Below, one piece after another: positions 14,987-24,796 of a stretch of DNA of 64,000 nucleotides. Position 1 is the stretch's first letter. Every line of letters starts with the position of its first letter. Both the position numbers and the translations under genes were made by a program. The notes under the pieces were generated by a model. The model worked only from the letters and a program-made list of their open reading frames with translations. It searched no databases and was not told the DNA's origin. Origin of the DNA: Roseibium sp. (lineage in GTDB: Bacteria; Pseudomonadota; Alphaproteobacteria; Rhizobiales; Stappiaceae); NCBI GenBank assembly GCA_017643215.1, contig JAEPNV010000019.1, positions 1 to 64,000 on the forward strand. Reading direction: 5' to 3'.

Positions 14987-17662
14987 TCAACCGGCCTTGC
15001 CGTTGGCCACAAGCGTCGCCTGCGCCGCGGCCAGCCGGGCGATCGGCACACGGAACGGTGAGCACGAGACATAGTCGAGCCCGACGCCTTCGCAAAAATG
15101 GATCGACGACGGGTCGCCGCCATGCTCGCCGCAAATGCCGAGTTTGATGTCGGGCCGCGTGCCCCGGCCACGTTCGGCACCGATGCGGACCAGTTCCCCG
15201 ACGCCGTCCGGATCAAGCGACACGAACGGATCCTGCTCGATCAACCCCTTGGACTGATAGGTCCCCAGGAATGACGCTGCATCATCACGTGAAATCCCGA
15301 AGGTCGTTTGCGTCAAATCGTTGGTGCCGAAGGAAAAGAACTCCGCCGACTGGGCTATTTCGGACGCGCGCAGGGCCGCGCGCGGCAATTCCACCATGGT
15401 CCCGACCTGATAGTCGATCTGGACACCGGATTCCTCGGCCACGGCTTTGGCCATCGCTTCGATCCGCGCGCGAACGAGATCCAGTTCGCCTTTCAGGCCG
15501 ACAAGCGGCACCATGATCTCCGGCACGACCGGGGCGCCGGTCGCCCGGCCGGCTTCAACGGCCGCCTCGAAGATGGCCCGCGCCTGCATTTCGGCGATTT
15601 CCGGATAGGAGACCAGAAGCCGGCAGCCGCGGTGGCCGAGCATGGGGTTGAATTCCTCCAGCTCCAGCGCCCGTTCACGCAACTTGTCGGCCGGCACGCT
15701 CATCACGCTGGCGACATGGGCCAGTTCCTCGTCGGATTTGGGCAAAAACTCGTGCAGCGGCGGATCCAGCAGCCGGATCGTCACCGGCAGGCCCTGCATG
15801 ATTTCAAAAAGGTCGGTGAAATCCTTCCGCTGCATGGGCAGAAGCTTGGCGAGTGCCGCCCGGCGTTCCTCCTCCCGGTCCGACAGGATCATCTCGCGCA
15901 CCGAGACAATGCGCTCGCCGTCGAAGAACATGTGCTCGGTCCGGCAAAGACCAATGCCCTCGGCGCCAAACTCGCGCGCCACCCGCGCATCGGCCGGCGT
16001 TTCGGCATTGGTGCGCACCGTCATGCGCCGGACATTGTCGGCCCACCCCATCAGCGTGCCGAAATCACCAGAAAGCGTCGGCTGCAACATCGCCACCTGA
16101 CCGGCCAGCACCTGTCCGGATGTGCCATCAATGGTGATGATATCACCCTTCTTAAACACCCGTCCGGCCGCTGACAGTGTGCCGTTCCGATAGTCGATCC
16201 TGAGACTTCCAGCGCCCGCAACACAGGGTTTGCCCATGCCCCGCGCAACCACGGCCGCGTGGCTGGTCATGCCGCCGCGGCTGGTCAGGATGCCCTCGGC
16301 CGCGTGCATGCCGTGAATGTCTTCCGGACTCGTTTCCACCCGCACCAGGATGACCGGCCGTCCGGCACCCCGCGCCTCCTCCGCTTCCTCTGAGGTGAAG
16401 ACAATCGCGCCGGACGCTGCGCCCGGTGACGCCGGCAGCGCGACCGCGATGACGTCGCGCTCGGCAGTGGGATCGATGGTCGGGTGAAGGAGCTGATCAA
16501 GCGACCCGGGCTCCACCCGTTGGATGGCTTCCTCCTCGCTCAAAAGACCCTCGGACACCATATCGACGGCGATTTTCAGCGCGGCCTTTGCGGTGCGTTT
16601 GCCCGCCCGGGTTTGCAGCATCCACAGCTTGCCCTTTTCGATGGTGAACTCAAGGTCCTGCATGTCCCGGTAATGCGCCTCAAGTTTGTCGCAATAGGAC
16701 TGAAACTCGGCAAAAGCCTCGGGCATCAGCGATTCAAGCGAGGGTTTGTCGGACCCGGCCTCATTTCGGGCCTTTTCCGTAATGTCCTGGGGGGTCCGGA
16801 TCCCGGCAACGACATCCTCGCCCTGGGCATTAACGAGGAATTCGCCATAAAGCGCATGCTCGCCGGTCGACGGATTGCGGGTGAAGGCAACGCCGGTTGC
16901 CGACGTCTCGCCCATATTGCCGAACACCATGGCCTGAACGTTGACCGCGGTGCCCCAGTCGCTCGGAAGGTCGTGCAGGCGGCGGTAGGTCTGGGCCCGG
17001 GGGGTCATCCAGGACCCGAACACGGCCCCGATCGCACCCCAAAGCTGTTCATGAGGGTCCTGGGGAAAGGGATGGCCAAGCTCCCGGTCCACAAGCGCCT
17101 TGAACTTCTCGATGATTGCCACCCAATCCTCAGCAGAGATCTCCGTGTCGAGCGCCAGTTCCTTCCGTTCCTTGTGCTGTTCGAGGATTTCCTCGAAATC
17201 GTGATTGTCGACGCCAAGTACGACATCGGAATACATCTGAATGAACCGACGGTAGCTGTCATAGGCGAACCGCATGTCGTCCGCTTCCGCGCCAATGGCC
17301 TTTACCGTTTCATCGTTGAGACCAAGGTTCAGGACCGTGTCCATCATGCCCGGCATGGATGCGCGCGCGCCCGAGCGCACCGAAACCAGAAGCGGGTTTT
17401 TGGGATCGCCGAACCGGCGCCCGGTGGCGGCACCAACACCCTCAAGGGCGGCTTCGACTTGGGCTTCCAGATCGTCCGGATAGGATTTGTTGTGAGCATA
17501 AAACCATGTGCAGACTTCCGTTGTGATGGTGAAACCGGAGGGAACAGGCAACCCAAGGCTGCTCATTTCGGCCAGATTGGCGCCTTTGCCACCCAACAGG
17601 TTCTTCATGTCCGCCGCCCCTTCTGCGGACCCATTGCCGAAACTGAAGACCCACTTGGTCAT
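14987..17662 (-). CDS. ppdK: Pyruvate phosphate dikinase
   Basis: This 891-residue enzyme interconverts pyruvate, ATP and phosphate with PEP, AMP and pyrophosphate. The N-terminal ATP-grasp region starts with GKGANLAEMSSLGLPVPSGF. The phosphohistidine domain carries the catalytic His in GGMTSHAAVVARGMGKPC, and the C-terminal TIM barrel has GFGTNDLTQ-like SFGTNDLTQTT and GICGEHGGDP. Full length and all domains are present. The ATG at 17662 follows GGGAGAAG. It is divergent from the TPR-protein gene. Confidence 0.96.
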   Translation of the reverse strand: MTKWVFSFGNGSAEGAADMKNLLGGKGANLAEMSSLGLPVPSGFTITTEVCTWFYAHNKSYPDDLEAQVEAALEGVGAATGRRFGDPKNPLLVSVRSGARASMPGMMDTVLNLGLNDETVKAIGAEADDMRFAYDSYRRFIQMYSDVVLGVDNHDFEEILEQHKERKELALDTEISAEDWVAIIEKFKALVDRELGHPFPQDPHEQLWGAIGAVFGSWMTPRAQTYRRLHDLPSDWGTAVNVQAMVFGNMGETSATGVAFTRNPSTGEHALYGEFLVNAQGEDVVAGIRTPQDITEKARNEAGSDKPSLESLMPEAFAEFQSYCDKLEAHYRDMQDLEFTIEKGKLWMLQTRAGKRTAKAALKIAVDMVSEGLLSEEEAIQRVEPGSLDQLLHPTIDPTAERDVIAVALPASPGAASGAIVFTSEEAEEARGAGRPVILVRVETSPEDIHGMHAAEGILTSRGGMTSHAAVVARGMGKPCVAGAGSLRIDYRNGTLSAAGRVFKKGDIITIDGTSGQVLAGQVAMLQPTLSGDFGTLMGWADNVRRMTVRTNAETPADARVAREFGAEGIGLCRTEHMFFDGERIVSVREMILSDREEERRAALAKLLPMQRKDFTDLFEIMQGLPVTIRLLDPPLHEFLPKSDEELAHVASVMSVPADKLRERALELEEFNPMLGHRGCRLLVSYPEIAEMQARAIFEAAVEAGRATGAPVVPEIMVPLVGLKGELDLVRARIEAMAKAVAEESGVQIDYQVGTMVELPRAALRASEIAQSAEFFSFGTNDLTQTTFGISRDDAASFLGTYQSKGLIEQDPFVSLDPDGVGELVRIGAERGRGTRPDIKLGICGEHGGDPSSIHFCEGVGLDYVSCSPFRVPIARLAAAQATLVANGKAG

Positions 17663-17934
17663 TTACACTTCTCCCTCTGCGCCCATCCATTGACGGCGCA
17701 CACCGCCTTATTTTGCACCGCACATTCCTGCTATGGCTAACGGACGGCTGCAAGGATTTTTTTCCCGCCCTATCTTGTGGTTTTTTCAACACCTGCCGGC
17801 CGCTGACCCAGCAAACCGGCCGGTTTTGGGGCAAACAACCGCGGGATAACTTGCCGGCCAGCCTTATTGCCGCCATTGTCGAACGGACATTTTGGCAATG
17901 GACTGGCGCGACCGGCGCGAACTTGAGAGGCTTC

Positions 17935-19737
17935 ATGACCGACACCCTCCGGACAACGTTCAAAAGGCGCTTTGCGACGTGGCCTCTGAGACTGGTTGCC
18001 CTGACCGGATTGAGCGTCCTGCTTTCCGTGCAACTCGCCGTGTCGGAGACCGAGGTCGGAACGTTCAAGGCTGGTGACATCCATTATGGTACGCCGCCGG
18101 ATCTTCCGGTCACCTTGTCCGGGAGTTATCTCGCTGGCCGCCTGGCCGGCTTCCAGAAGGATTTTGCGTCCGCGGCCGCGTTTTATCAGGAGGCGCTGAA
18201 CGCTGATCCGGACAACGAGATCCTGCTTGAACGAACCTTTCTTTTGAAACTCGCCAACGGCGAGTTGATCGAGGCCGCCTATTATGCCGGCGCGATGAAC
18301 GCGGCCGGGATCGACAATTTCCTCAGCCAACTCGTCCTGGCGGGCGAATCCTTGCTGAAAGGCGACTACGACGCCAGCGCCGCCGCGCTTCAGCCCACCG
18401 CAGTCGGCCCCTTGGCACAACTCTCCACGGGCATTGCCCGGGCGTGGGCGCTTTACGGCGCCGGCAAGGTCGATGAGGCGCTCGGCGAAATTGACGGCCT
18501 GTCGGGCCCGGAATGGTTCGACGTCTTCAAGGCCACGCACATGGCGCAGATGGCCTTCGCGGCGGGGCAAAAAGACATTGCTCTTGAAAACATCGAAGCG
18601 GCCTATGCGGCAGATCAGGGTGCCATTCGCGTCATTGATTCCTATGCGCGGATCCTGACCGCCAACGGCCGCACCGAGGAGGCCATTGCCGTCCTCGATG
18701 ATTTCGACAGGCTGCTGCAAAGCCATCCGTTCCTGGTTCGCACACGCGAGCAAATCGTCTCCGGCGCGCCGATCCCGCCGCTGATCGCGGATCCGGCAGC
18801 CGGTATGTCGGAGATCCTCTATGGTCTTGGCGCAGCCATCGGCCGTGACGGCGGCGAGGAACTATCGACCGCTTACCTCCAGCTCGCGCTCCACCTTGAT
18901 CCAACGGCGGAATTTGCGGCGATTGCGCTTGGCGGCCTTTATGAGCGGATCGATCAGCCCAGGCGCGCGATTGAGGCCTACAGCAAGGTGCCGGAAAACG
19001 CTGCCCTGAAACGCGACGCGGAAATCCAGATTGGCCTGAATTACAACACGCTCGACGATCTCGATGAAGCGCAGGCCCATCTCGGAGCGCTGATCGAGCA
19101 GGATCCGACCGAACTGGAAGCGATCATCACCCTCGGCAACGTGCTTCGGTCTCACAAGAAATTCGAGGAAGCCGAGAAGATCTACAGCCAGGGTCTTGCC
19201 ACGCTTACACAAATCGAGCCCGACAACTGGCTGCTGTTTTATTTTCGCGGGATTTGCCGCGAGCGGCTGGACAAGTGGGAAAGCGCCGAGGCCGACTTCC
19301 GCAAGGCGCTGGAGCTCAATCCCGATCAGCCGTTGGTGCTCAACTATCTGGGCTATTCGCTTGTCGACCAGGGCTTGAAGCTCGATGAGGCCCTCCTGAT
19401 GATCGAAAAAGCGGTCGAACTCCGCCCGAACGACGGCTACATCGTCGACAGCTTGGGCTGGGCCTATTATCGCCTCGGCCGGTACGAGGAAGCGGTCAAG
19501 GAACTGGAACGGGCCGTGGAACTACGGCCGTCGGATCCGGTGATCAACGATCATCTTGGCGATGCCTATTGGAAGGTCGGCCGGCGGCTTGAGGCGCGGT
19601 TCCAGTGGAACCACGCCCGCGACCTTGATCCTGAGGAAGACGAACTTCCGAAAATCCTCGACAAGATCGCAAACGGCCTGCCGGACGACGCGTCGACCGA
19701 TGCGGCCAAGGCCGAGAGCAGCAGCAACGGCGGCTAA
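17935..19737 (+). CDS. Exported tetratricopeptide-repeat protein
   Basis: This 600-residue protein has a basic N-terminus and one hydrophobic stretch (LRLVALTGLSVLLSVQLAVS) ending near residue 40, either an uncleaved anchor or a signal peptide. At least eight TPR-like helix pairs follow; the clearest are in the last third (LNYLGYSLVDQG, VDSLGWAYYRLGRYEEAV, INDHLGDAYWKVGRRLEA). ATG 17935 follows GAGAGG; the longer frame upstream is not protein-like. It probably acts as a periplasmic or membrane-bound scaffold. ispE begins 9 bases after its stop, an order seen in many alphaproteobacteria. Confidence 0.9.
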   Translation: MTDTLRTTFKRRFATWPLRLVALTGLSVLLSVQLAVSETEVGTFKAGDIHYGTPPDLPVTLSGSYLAGRLAGFQKDFASAAAFYQEALNADPDNEILLERTFLLKLANGELIEAAYYAGAMNAAGIDNFLSQLVLAGESLLKGDYDASAAALQPTAVGPLAQLSTGIARAWALYGAGKVDEALGEIDGLSGPEWFDVFKATHMAQMAFAAGQKDIALENIEAAYAADQGAIRVIDSYARILTANGRTEEAIAVLDDFDRLLQSHPFLVRTREQIVSGAPIPPLIADPAAGMSEILYGLGAAIGRDGGEELSTAYLQLALHLDPTAEFAAIALGGLYERIDQPRRAIEAYSKVPENAALKRDAEIQIGLNYNTLDDLDEAQAHLGALIEQDPTELEAIITLGNVLRSHKKFEEAEKIYSQGLATLTQIEPDNWLLFYFRGICRERLDKWESAEADFRKALELNPDQPLVLNYLGYSLVDQGLKLDEALLMIEKAVELRPNDGYIVDSLGWAYYRLGRYEEAVKELERAVELRPSDPVINDHLGDAYWKVGRRLEARFQWNHARDLDPEEDELPKILDKIANGLPDDASTDAAKAESSSNGG

Positions 19738-19746
19738 CGCGGACCG

Positions 19747-20634
19747 ATGACATCGCCGGTGAGGGATCCAGGCGCATCCACGCACGCATGGGCCAAGGTG
19801 AATCTGGCGCTGCATGTGACCGGCCGGCGCCCGGATGGCTACCACTTGCTGGAGTCCCTGGTGGTGTTCCCGGCGGTCGGCGACAAAATCCAGATTATAC
19901 CGTCTGATCGCATCACACTGGAGATCTCTGGGCCGTTCGCGGACGCGCTGGAGGGGCCGGCCGGTGACAATCTGGCCGTCAGGGCGGCCAGGGCCTTTCT
20001 GGACGCGGGGAAAACCGGGGCAACGGGCATTCAAATCACGCTTGAGAAGAACCTGCCCGTTGCGTCCGGCATTGGCGGCGGCTCCGCGGATGCCGCGGCC
20101 GTGCTCCGGCTCTTGGCCGCGCATTATCCGAACACGGTCGACGAACAGACGCTACTGCGGCTCGCGTTGAGCCTTGGAGCGGACGTGCCGGTCTGTCTCG
20201 CTTCCCGGCCGGCGATCATGACCGGGATCGGCGAGGATCTGGCGTCCGCGCCCGGCCTTCCAGCGGCCGGACTGGTTCTGATCAACCCCGGGCAATCGGT
20301 GTCGACACCGTCTGTGTTCAAGGCGCTCAAATCCGCCGAAAATTCGCCACTCCCGGCGCTTCCGGCTCATTTCGACACCCTGACAGATCTGGTGAGCTAT
20401 ATGCGCGGTGCACGGAACGACCTTGAGGCGGCGGCCTCCGATCTGTGCCCTGGGGTTACCCAGGTGCTTCAGGCGCTCAACCGCGATCCGGATATTGCCA
20501 TTGCCCGCATGTCCGGGTCGGGCGCAACCTGCTTCGGCCTGTGCGAAACACGGGCACTGGATGCCGTGACGGCGCGGCTGACCGCGGCCCATCCGGATTG
20601 GTGGATCGCCGGCGGAGCGCTGAACGTCAACTGA
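19747..20634 (+). CDS. ispE: 4-diphosphocytidyl-2-C-methyl-D-erythritol kinase
   Basis: This 295-residue GHMP kinase phosphorylates the 2-hydroxyl of CDP-ME in the MEP pathway of isoprenoid synthesis. Signatures: KVNLALHVTGRRPDGYH at the N-terminus, the GHMP ATP loop PVASGIGGGSADAAA and the C-terminal MSGSGATCFGL. The start ATG lies just after the TPR-gene stop. Its 3' end overlaps the convergent ispB gene by 8 bases; ispB uses an isoprenoid product of the same pathway. Confidence 0.95.
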   Translation: MTSPVRDPGASTHAWAKVNLALHVTGRRPDGYHLLESLVVFPAVGDKIQIIPSDRITLEISGPFADALEGPAGDNLAVRAARAFLDAGKTGATGIQITLEKNLPVASGIGGGSADAAAVLRLLAAHYPNTVDEQTLLRLALSLGADVPVCLASRPAIMTGIGEDLASAPGLPAAGLVLINPGQSVSTPSVFKALKSAENSPLPALPAHFDTLTDLVSYMRGARNDLEAAASDLCPGVTQVLQALNRDPDIAIARMSGSGATCFGLCETRALDAVTARLTAAHPDWWIAGGALNVN

Positions 20635-21643
20635 CCCGGGAAATGCAGAACGCCACGGTGTCAGCCAGGGCGTCGCGGTGCAGTCCGTCCGGCAATTGAT
20701 CGAGCGCGGCCAAGGCGTTGTCGCCAAAGGTACGGGCCCGGTCGACCGTGTCCGCAATCGCATCGTACTTATTCATCAGCGCGATCGCTTCTTCCAGATC
20801 ACCGTCCGCGATGCCGTTGCCTTCAAGGCAACGCTGCCAGAACGTCCGCTCTTCGTGGCGCCCCCGGCTGACGGCCAGGACAACCGGCAGCGTGATCTTG
20901 CCTTCGCGGAAGTCATCGCCGATGTCCTTGCCAAGATCCGCGCTGGAACCGCCATAATCGAGCGCGTCGTCGATCAACTGAAACGCAAGACCCAGTTCCC
21001 GGCCATAGTTTCGGGCCGCCGCCTTTGTAACGGCGTTCTGGCCGGCGATCACCGGTCCGACTTCGGCCGCGGCCGCAAAAAGCGCCGCGGTCTTCGCGTC
21101 GACAACCTTGAGATACTGGTCTTCCGTGGTCGCGATGTTTTTGGCCGCGCCGAGTTGCATCACTTCGCCTTCGGCGATGATCGCCGAGGCTTCCGACAGG
21201 ATCCGAAGCGCCTCAAGCGATCCGACATCGACCATCATCTTGAATGCCTGGCCGAGCAGGTAATCGCCGACAAGCACGCTCGCCTGATTGCCCCAAAGCT
21301 TGCGCGCGGCGAGTTTGCCGCGCCGCATGTCGCTTTCATCCACGACATCATCATGCAAGAGGGTCGCCGTGTGCATGAATTCAACCGACGCCGCCAGCAC
21401 AACATGGCCGTCGCCGCGATAGTCGAACATATCCGCGCAGGCGAGCGTCAGCATTGGGCGCAGACGCTTGCCGCCGGACGAAATCAGATGTTTCGCAATT
21501 TCCGGGATGAGGTCGACATTGGACCCGGCTTTGGACAGGATGAGCTGATTGACGCTGTCCATCCCGCCAGACACCAGATCGACCAACGCCTGGATCGACG
21601 GTTGCGGGGCATTTTTTTCAGACACGGATGCGACCAGGGCCAC
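20627..21643 (-). CDS. ispB: Long-chain polyprenyl diphosphate synthase (octaprenyl/decaprenyl type)
   Basis: This 338-residue trans-prenyltransferase builds the ubiquinone side chain. It has both aspartate-rich motifs: first LLHDDVVDESDMRRG, second FQLIDDALDYGG. The start is a GTG at 21643, eight bases after AGGAG; this gives the normal family length, whereas the longer frame (to 22000) runs antisense through the DUF2007 gene. It converges with ispE (8-base overlap) and diverges from the DUF2007/methyltransferase pair. Chain length (C40 or C50) cannot be told by eye. Confidence 0.93.
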   Translation of the reverse strand: MALVASVSEKNAPQPSIQALVDLVSGGMDSVNQLILSKAGSNVDLIPEIAKHLISSGGKRLRPMLTLACADMFDYRGDGHVVLAASVEFMHTATLLHDDVVDESDMRRGKLAARKLWGNQASVLVGDYLLGQAFKMMVDVGSLEALRILSEASAIIAEGEVMQLGAAKNIATTEDQYLKVVDAKTAALFAAAAEVGPVIAGQNAVTKAAARNYGRELGLAFQLIDDALDYGGSSADLGKDIGDDFREGKITLPVVLAVSRGRHEERTFWQRCLEGNGIADGDLEEAIALMNKYDAIADTVDRARTFGDNALAALDQLPDGLHRDALADTVAFCISRVS

Positions 21644-21793
21644 TACAGGCACTCCTATTGCGATTTGAGCGGACAATATGGCGCTGACCCGCCCGGGGCA
21701 AGGGAGCAATTGTTTGACAAACAGGTGAAAAGCTTCCACCTGCAAGGAGCCGGTGGCGCCGCCGCCGGCGGTGGATGGCAAGGCTCGGACGAC

Positions 21794-22030
21794 ATGGAAG
21801 AACTTCTTCGGACAAACGATCCGGTATTGATCTCCTTTTTGGAATCGATCCTCGGAGAGGCCGGAATCGAGCATTTTGTCGCCGACGGCAACATGAGCAT
21901 CCTGGAAGGATCGCTCGCCATGATCCCGCGCCGCATTCTTGTCGATGCCGACCAAATCCATAAGGCGCGACGAATTGTCACCGACGCGGGCCTCGCCCAT
22001 GAGCTCCGCCCCGTGCGCGGCGCGTCATGA
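21794..22030 (+). CDS. DUF2007 family protein (putative signal-transducing protein)
   Basis: This small 78-residue protein starts at ATG 21794 with MEELLRTNDPVLISFLESILGEAGI, typical of DUF2007, and ends by overlapping the next gene with ATGA. The fold is a compact alpha/beta domain without catalytic residues; its function is not established. The position between ispB (divergent) and the tRNA1-type methyltransferase is a common alphaproteobacterial arrangement and supports the call. Confidence 0.85.
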   Translation: MEELLRTNDPVLISFLESILGEAGIEHFVADGNMSILEGSLAMIPRRILVDADQIHKARRIVTDAGLAHELRPVRGAS

Positions 22031-22830
22031 CAAAAGCGCCGGACACGGCAGAGACGGCGATTACGCGCGATGCCTTCCTTGGCGGGCTGGTCCACATCCA
22101 TCAACCGCTCAAAGGACGCCACCGTGCCGGCCTCGACGCGGTGTATCTTGCCGCCGCCCTGCCGGAGGGCACAACCGGCCGCGTGGTCGACATGGGATCG
22201 GGTGTTGGCACGGCCGGATTTTGCGCCGCCGCCCGCCTGCCGGCCGTGAACGTGACGCTGGTGGACAATGACCCCCTGGCGATCGAGCTTGCCCGGACTG
22301 CCTTAAGTGATCCGGACAATTCGGCCTTTTCGGACCGGGTCGATGTTCTGGAGGCCGACCTGACGGCCAAAGGCAGTGTCCGCCATGCGGCCGGATTGAC
22401 ACCGGCCATGGCCGATCACGCCATCATGAACCCGCCCTACTACGATGCCGGACGTTTTCGCGCTTCGCCCAACGCTGAGCGCGCCGATGCGCACATGCTG
22501 GATGACCGCGGCCTGGAACCTTGGGCGCGCACGGCGACCGATATTGTGCGCGAGGGCGGAAGTCTGACCGTGATTTTTCGCGCCGACGGGCTGCGGGAGG
22601 TCCTCCATGTCCTTGCCGGCCGGTTCGGGGCAATCGACATCATCCCCTTGCGGCCGCGCCCGGACGCGCCCGCGACCCGGATCATTTTGAGGGCGATCCG
22701 CGCGAGCAAGGCGCCGCTTCAGCTCCTGCCGGGATTTGTGCTCCACACCGGCACCGGATCGGACTTCACCGCCGCCGCGCGGCGTGTCATGCGCGACGGC
22801 GCCGGATTGGGGCTTACGCCGCGCCGATAG
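22027..22830 (+). CDS. tRNA1(Val) A37 N6-methyltransferase family protein (TrmN6-like)
   Basis: This 267-residue class I methyltransferase has the N6-adenine signature NPPYYDAG at motif IV and motif I VVDMGSGVGTAGFCAA. The E. coli relative YfiC/TrmN6 methylates A37 of tRNA1(Val). The HHQPLKGHRAGLDAV-like opening (IHQPLKGRHRAGLDAVYLAA) is characteristic of the family. Its ATG overlaps the DUF2007 stop by four bases, so translation is coupled. RNA substrate in this organism is inferred from family. Confidence 0.85.
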   Translation: MTKAPDTAETAITRDAFLGGLVHIHQPLKGRHRAGLDAVYLAAALPEGTTGRVVDMGSGVGTAGFCAAARLPAVNVTLVDNDPLAIELARTALSDPDNSAFSDRVDVLEADLTAKGSVRHAAGLTPAMADHAIMNPPYYDAGRFRASPNAERADAHMLDDRGLEPWARTATDIVREGGSLTVIFRADGLREVLHVLAGRFGAIDIIPLRPRPDAPATRIILRAIRASKAPLQLLPGFVLHTGTGSDFTAAARRVMRDGAGLGLTPRR

Positions 22831-22865
22831 CGGCCGCGATCGGTACTGGTGCGGCCGGTGGCGTC

Positions 22866-23138
22866 CTAATGCACCAAAATCTCCCCTTCGGCGTACCGGT
22901 AGTCCACCGGCGTCAGCAGATTCTGGTGCGCAACGCGAACAGCGTGGATCCGCCCCTCAATCTCCCGCTCCCAGAAATCCAGAAACTTCTTCAGTTCCGG
23001 AAACTCTGGCGCCATGTCCTCCGTCTGCCACAGGAAACTCTGCAGGAGTTTCGGATGATCGGGCAAACGGTAGAGGATTTCGGCCGTCAGCAGTCCATAC
23101 CCAAGCACGCGTTTGCGAAAATCCAGGCTTGCTTCCAT
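22866..23138 (-). CDS. usg: Usg family protein
   Basis: This 90-residue protein resembles alphaproteobacterial Usg proteins: RKRVLGYGLLTAEILYRLPDHP followed by LLQSFLWQTEDMAPEFPELKKFLDFWEREIEG. Its function is unknown. ATG 23138 was chosen because GAGGAG lies directly upstream; the longer frame opens with a TTG and overlaps that ribosome site. It lies between the methyltransferase and a cytochrome c gene and is transcribed leftward alone. Confidence 0.85.
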   Translation of the reverse strand: MEASLDFRKRVLGYGLLTAEILYRLPDHPKLLQSFLWQTEDMAPEFPELKKFLDFWEREIEGRIHAVRVAHQNLLTPVDYRYAEGEILVH

Positions 23139-23280
23139 GATCTCCTCGCTTTTCCCCAAGGGTGGAGGAAAATTGTCGGTAAAATCAGGTTAACCAATCC
23201 TAAATTTTCTGGAAAGCGTATCGAAAACAATTGACTAGCAGCATGTTGCGCTGAGTGCTGCCAAACCAGACTGAACGGCA

Positions 23281-23646
23281 CTATCGTGCCTGGATGGTGG
23301 TCAAATAGCCCAAAAACGCGTCAATATCCTCCGGCGCGAACGCAAATTCAGGCATGCCGTCATGGCCGGTGACGATCCCTTCCGCCAGGCTTTCTTCCAG
23401 GTTTTCCAGGGGATAACGCCGTGACAGGTACCGGAAAGCGGGCGCGCCCGCTTGGGCACTTTCGTCGGAAGCCCCAACCGCGTGGCAGGCGGCGCAGTGG
23501 ATCTCGGCGATCTCCAGTCCGCTCGCAACGCTGGCCGGATCTGTCGGATAGGGCGTTTGTTCACCGGCGGCCATGGCCGCACCGGTGACCGATAGGCCGG
23601 CAAGTCCGGCAAGGTAGATGGAGACAAGCGTCGGCTTCACCGGCAT
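23281..23646 (-). CDS. Small exported c-type cytochrome
   Basis: This 121-residue protein has a signal peptide (basic start, hydrophobic core ending VTGAAMAAG) and a single haem site CAACH. The distal axial Met is probably in GMPEFAFAPEDIDA near the C-terminus, where the last helix FLGYLTTI closes the fold. It is predicted to be a periplasmic electron carrier. ATG 23646 follows GGGAGAGG; the 58 codons before it in the longer frame are not family-like. It is divergent from the MoxR-type ATPase gene. Confidence 0.9.
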   Translation of the reverse strand: MPVKPTLVSIYLAGLAGLSVTGAAMAAGEQTPYPTDPASVASGLEIAEIHCAACHAVGASDESAQAGAPAFRYLSRRYPLENLEESLAEGIVTGHDGMPEFAFAPEDIDAFLGYLTTIQAR

Positions 23647-23838
23647 ACGGCCTCTCCCGTTGTGCATATCGAGGCATACCGTGGCAAGGCCCGCAAAACC
23701 ATTCGCACGACTACCTGTATTGCATAGACCTGGCGCTGCGTCGGACTTATGTCCCATAGCCATGTCCTTGACCAAAAGGACACTATATGGTGAGGCGCCG
23801 GCCGACAAAGGCGCATTCAATTATCCCCCGGAGGATCC

Positions 23839-24783
23839 ATGACAGCCACGCCCCTTCCCGCGTCCATCGACGAAACGCTTACGCTGTTGGAAGAAGCCGG
23901 TTACGTGGCGGACCGGGCGTTGGCCACGGTTCTTCACCTGGCGCTAAAGATGAAGCGTCCGCTGTTCTTAGAGGGCGAAGCCGGCGTCGGTAAGACGGAG
24001 ATTGCCAAGGTTCTGGCGCAGACCCTCGGCCGCGACCTGATCCGGTTGCAGTGTTACGAGGGGCTGGACGTCAATTCGGCCGTCTATGAGTGGAATTATG
24101 CCGCGCAGATGGTGGAGATCCGCATCTCGGAGGCGGCAGGCGATACCGACCATGCCGAGCTGTCGAAGTCGATCTTCGATGAAAGATACCTCATCAAGCG
24201 CCCCGTTCTACAGGCGCTGGAGCCGTCCCTTTCCGGACCGCCGGTCTTTTTGATCGACGAGCTCGATCGCGCCGACGAGGCGTTTGAGGCGTTCCTGTTG
24301 GAAGTTCTCGCCGACAGCCAGGTCACCATTCCAGAGCTTGGAACGGTCAAGGCCGCCGAGCCGCCGATCGTGGTCATCACCACCAACCGCACACGGGAAG
24401 TCCACGACGCCTTGAAACGCCGATGCCTCTATCACTGGGTCGATTATCCGGACGCCGAGCGCGAACTTGAAATCGTGCGCCGGAAAGTGCCCGGGGCCGC
24501 CGGCCGGCTGGCCGAGGATGTCGTCGCCTTTGTGCAAAAACTGCGCGCCGAAGAGGAGCTCTTCAAACAGCCCGGTGTCGCCGAAACGCTTGACTGGGCG
24601 ACCGCCCTCAGTGAACTCAACGAGATCGCGCTTGACCCGGACATGGCCTCCGACACGCTCGGCGTCCTCCTCAAATACCAGGACGATATCGAACGGGTGC
24701 GGGGGTCCAAGGTGCGCCAGATGGTAGACGAGATCCGCAAGGATACCGGACGGGCGCAAACCAAGGCCGCGTCCGCGGGTTAG
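23839..24783 (+). CDS. MoxR-family AAA+ ATPase
   Basis: This 314-residue ATPase has Walker A GEAGVGKTE, Walker B VFLIDELDRADEAFEAF and an arginine-finger-like TTNRTREVHDALKRRC segment. MoxR proteins act as chaperones that mature metalloenzyme or other complexes together with a VWA-domain partner. It is paired here with such a VWA gene 13 bases downstream, in the same layout as coxD/coxE, but no molybdenum CO-dehydrogenase genes are in the window, so the client is unknown. The ATG follows GGAGGATCC. Confidence 0.92.
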   Translation: MTATPLPASIDETLTLLEEAGYVADRALATVLHLALKMKRPLFLEGEAGVGKTEIAKVLAQTLGRDLIRLQCYEGLDVNSAVYEWNYAAQMVEIRISEAAGDTDHAELSKSIFDERYLIKRPVLQALEPSLSGPPVFLIDELDRADEAFEAFLLEVLADSQVTIPELGTVKAAEPPIVVITTNRTREVHDALKRRCLYHWVDYPDAERELEIVRRKVPGAAGRLAEDVVAFVQKLRAEEELFKQPGVAETLDWATALSELNEIALDPDMASDTLGVLLKYQDDIERVRGSKVRQMVDEIRKDTGRAQTKAASAG

Positions 24784-24796
24784 GACGGCAAGAATA

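Noticed and set aside
20678..22030. Long plus-strand frame of 450 codons antisense to ispB
   Set aside because: Only its last 78 codons (DUF2007) are protein-like; the rest is the complement of ispB, whose motifs are clear.
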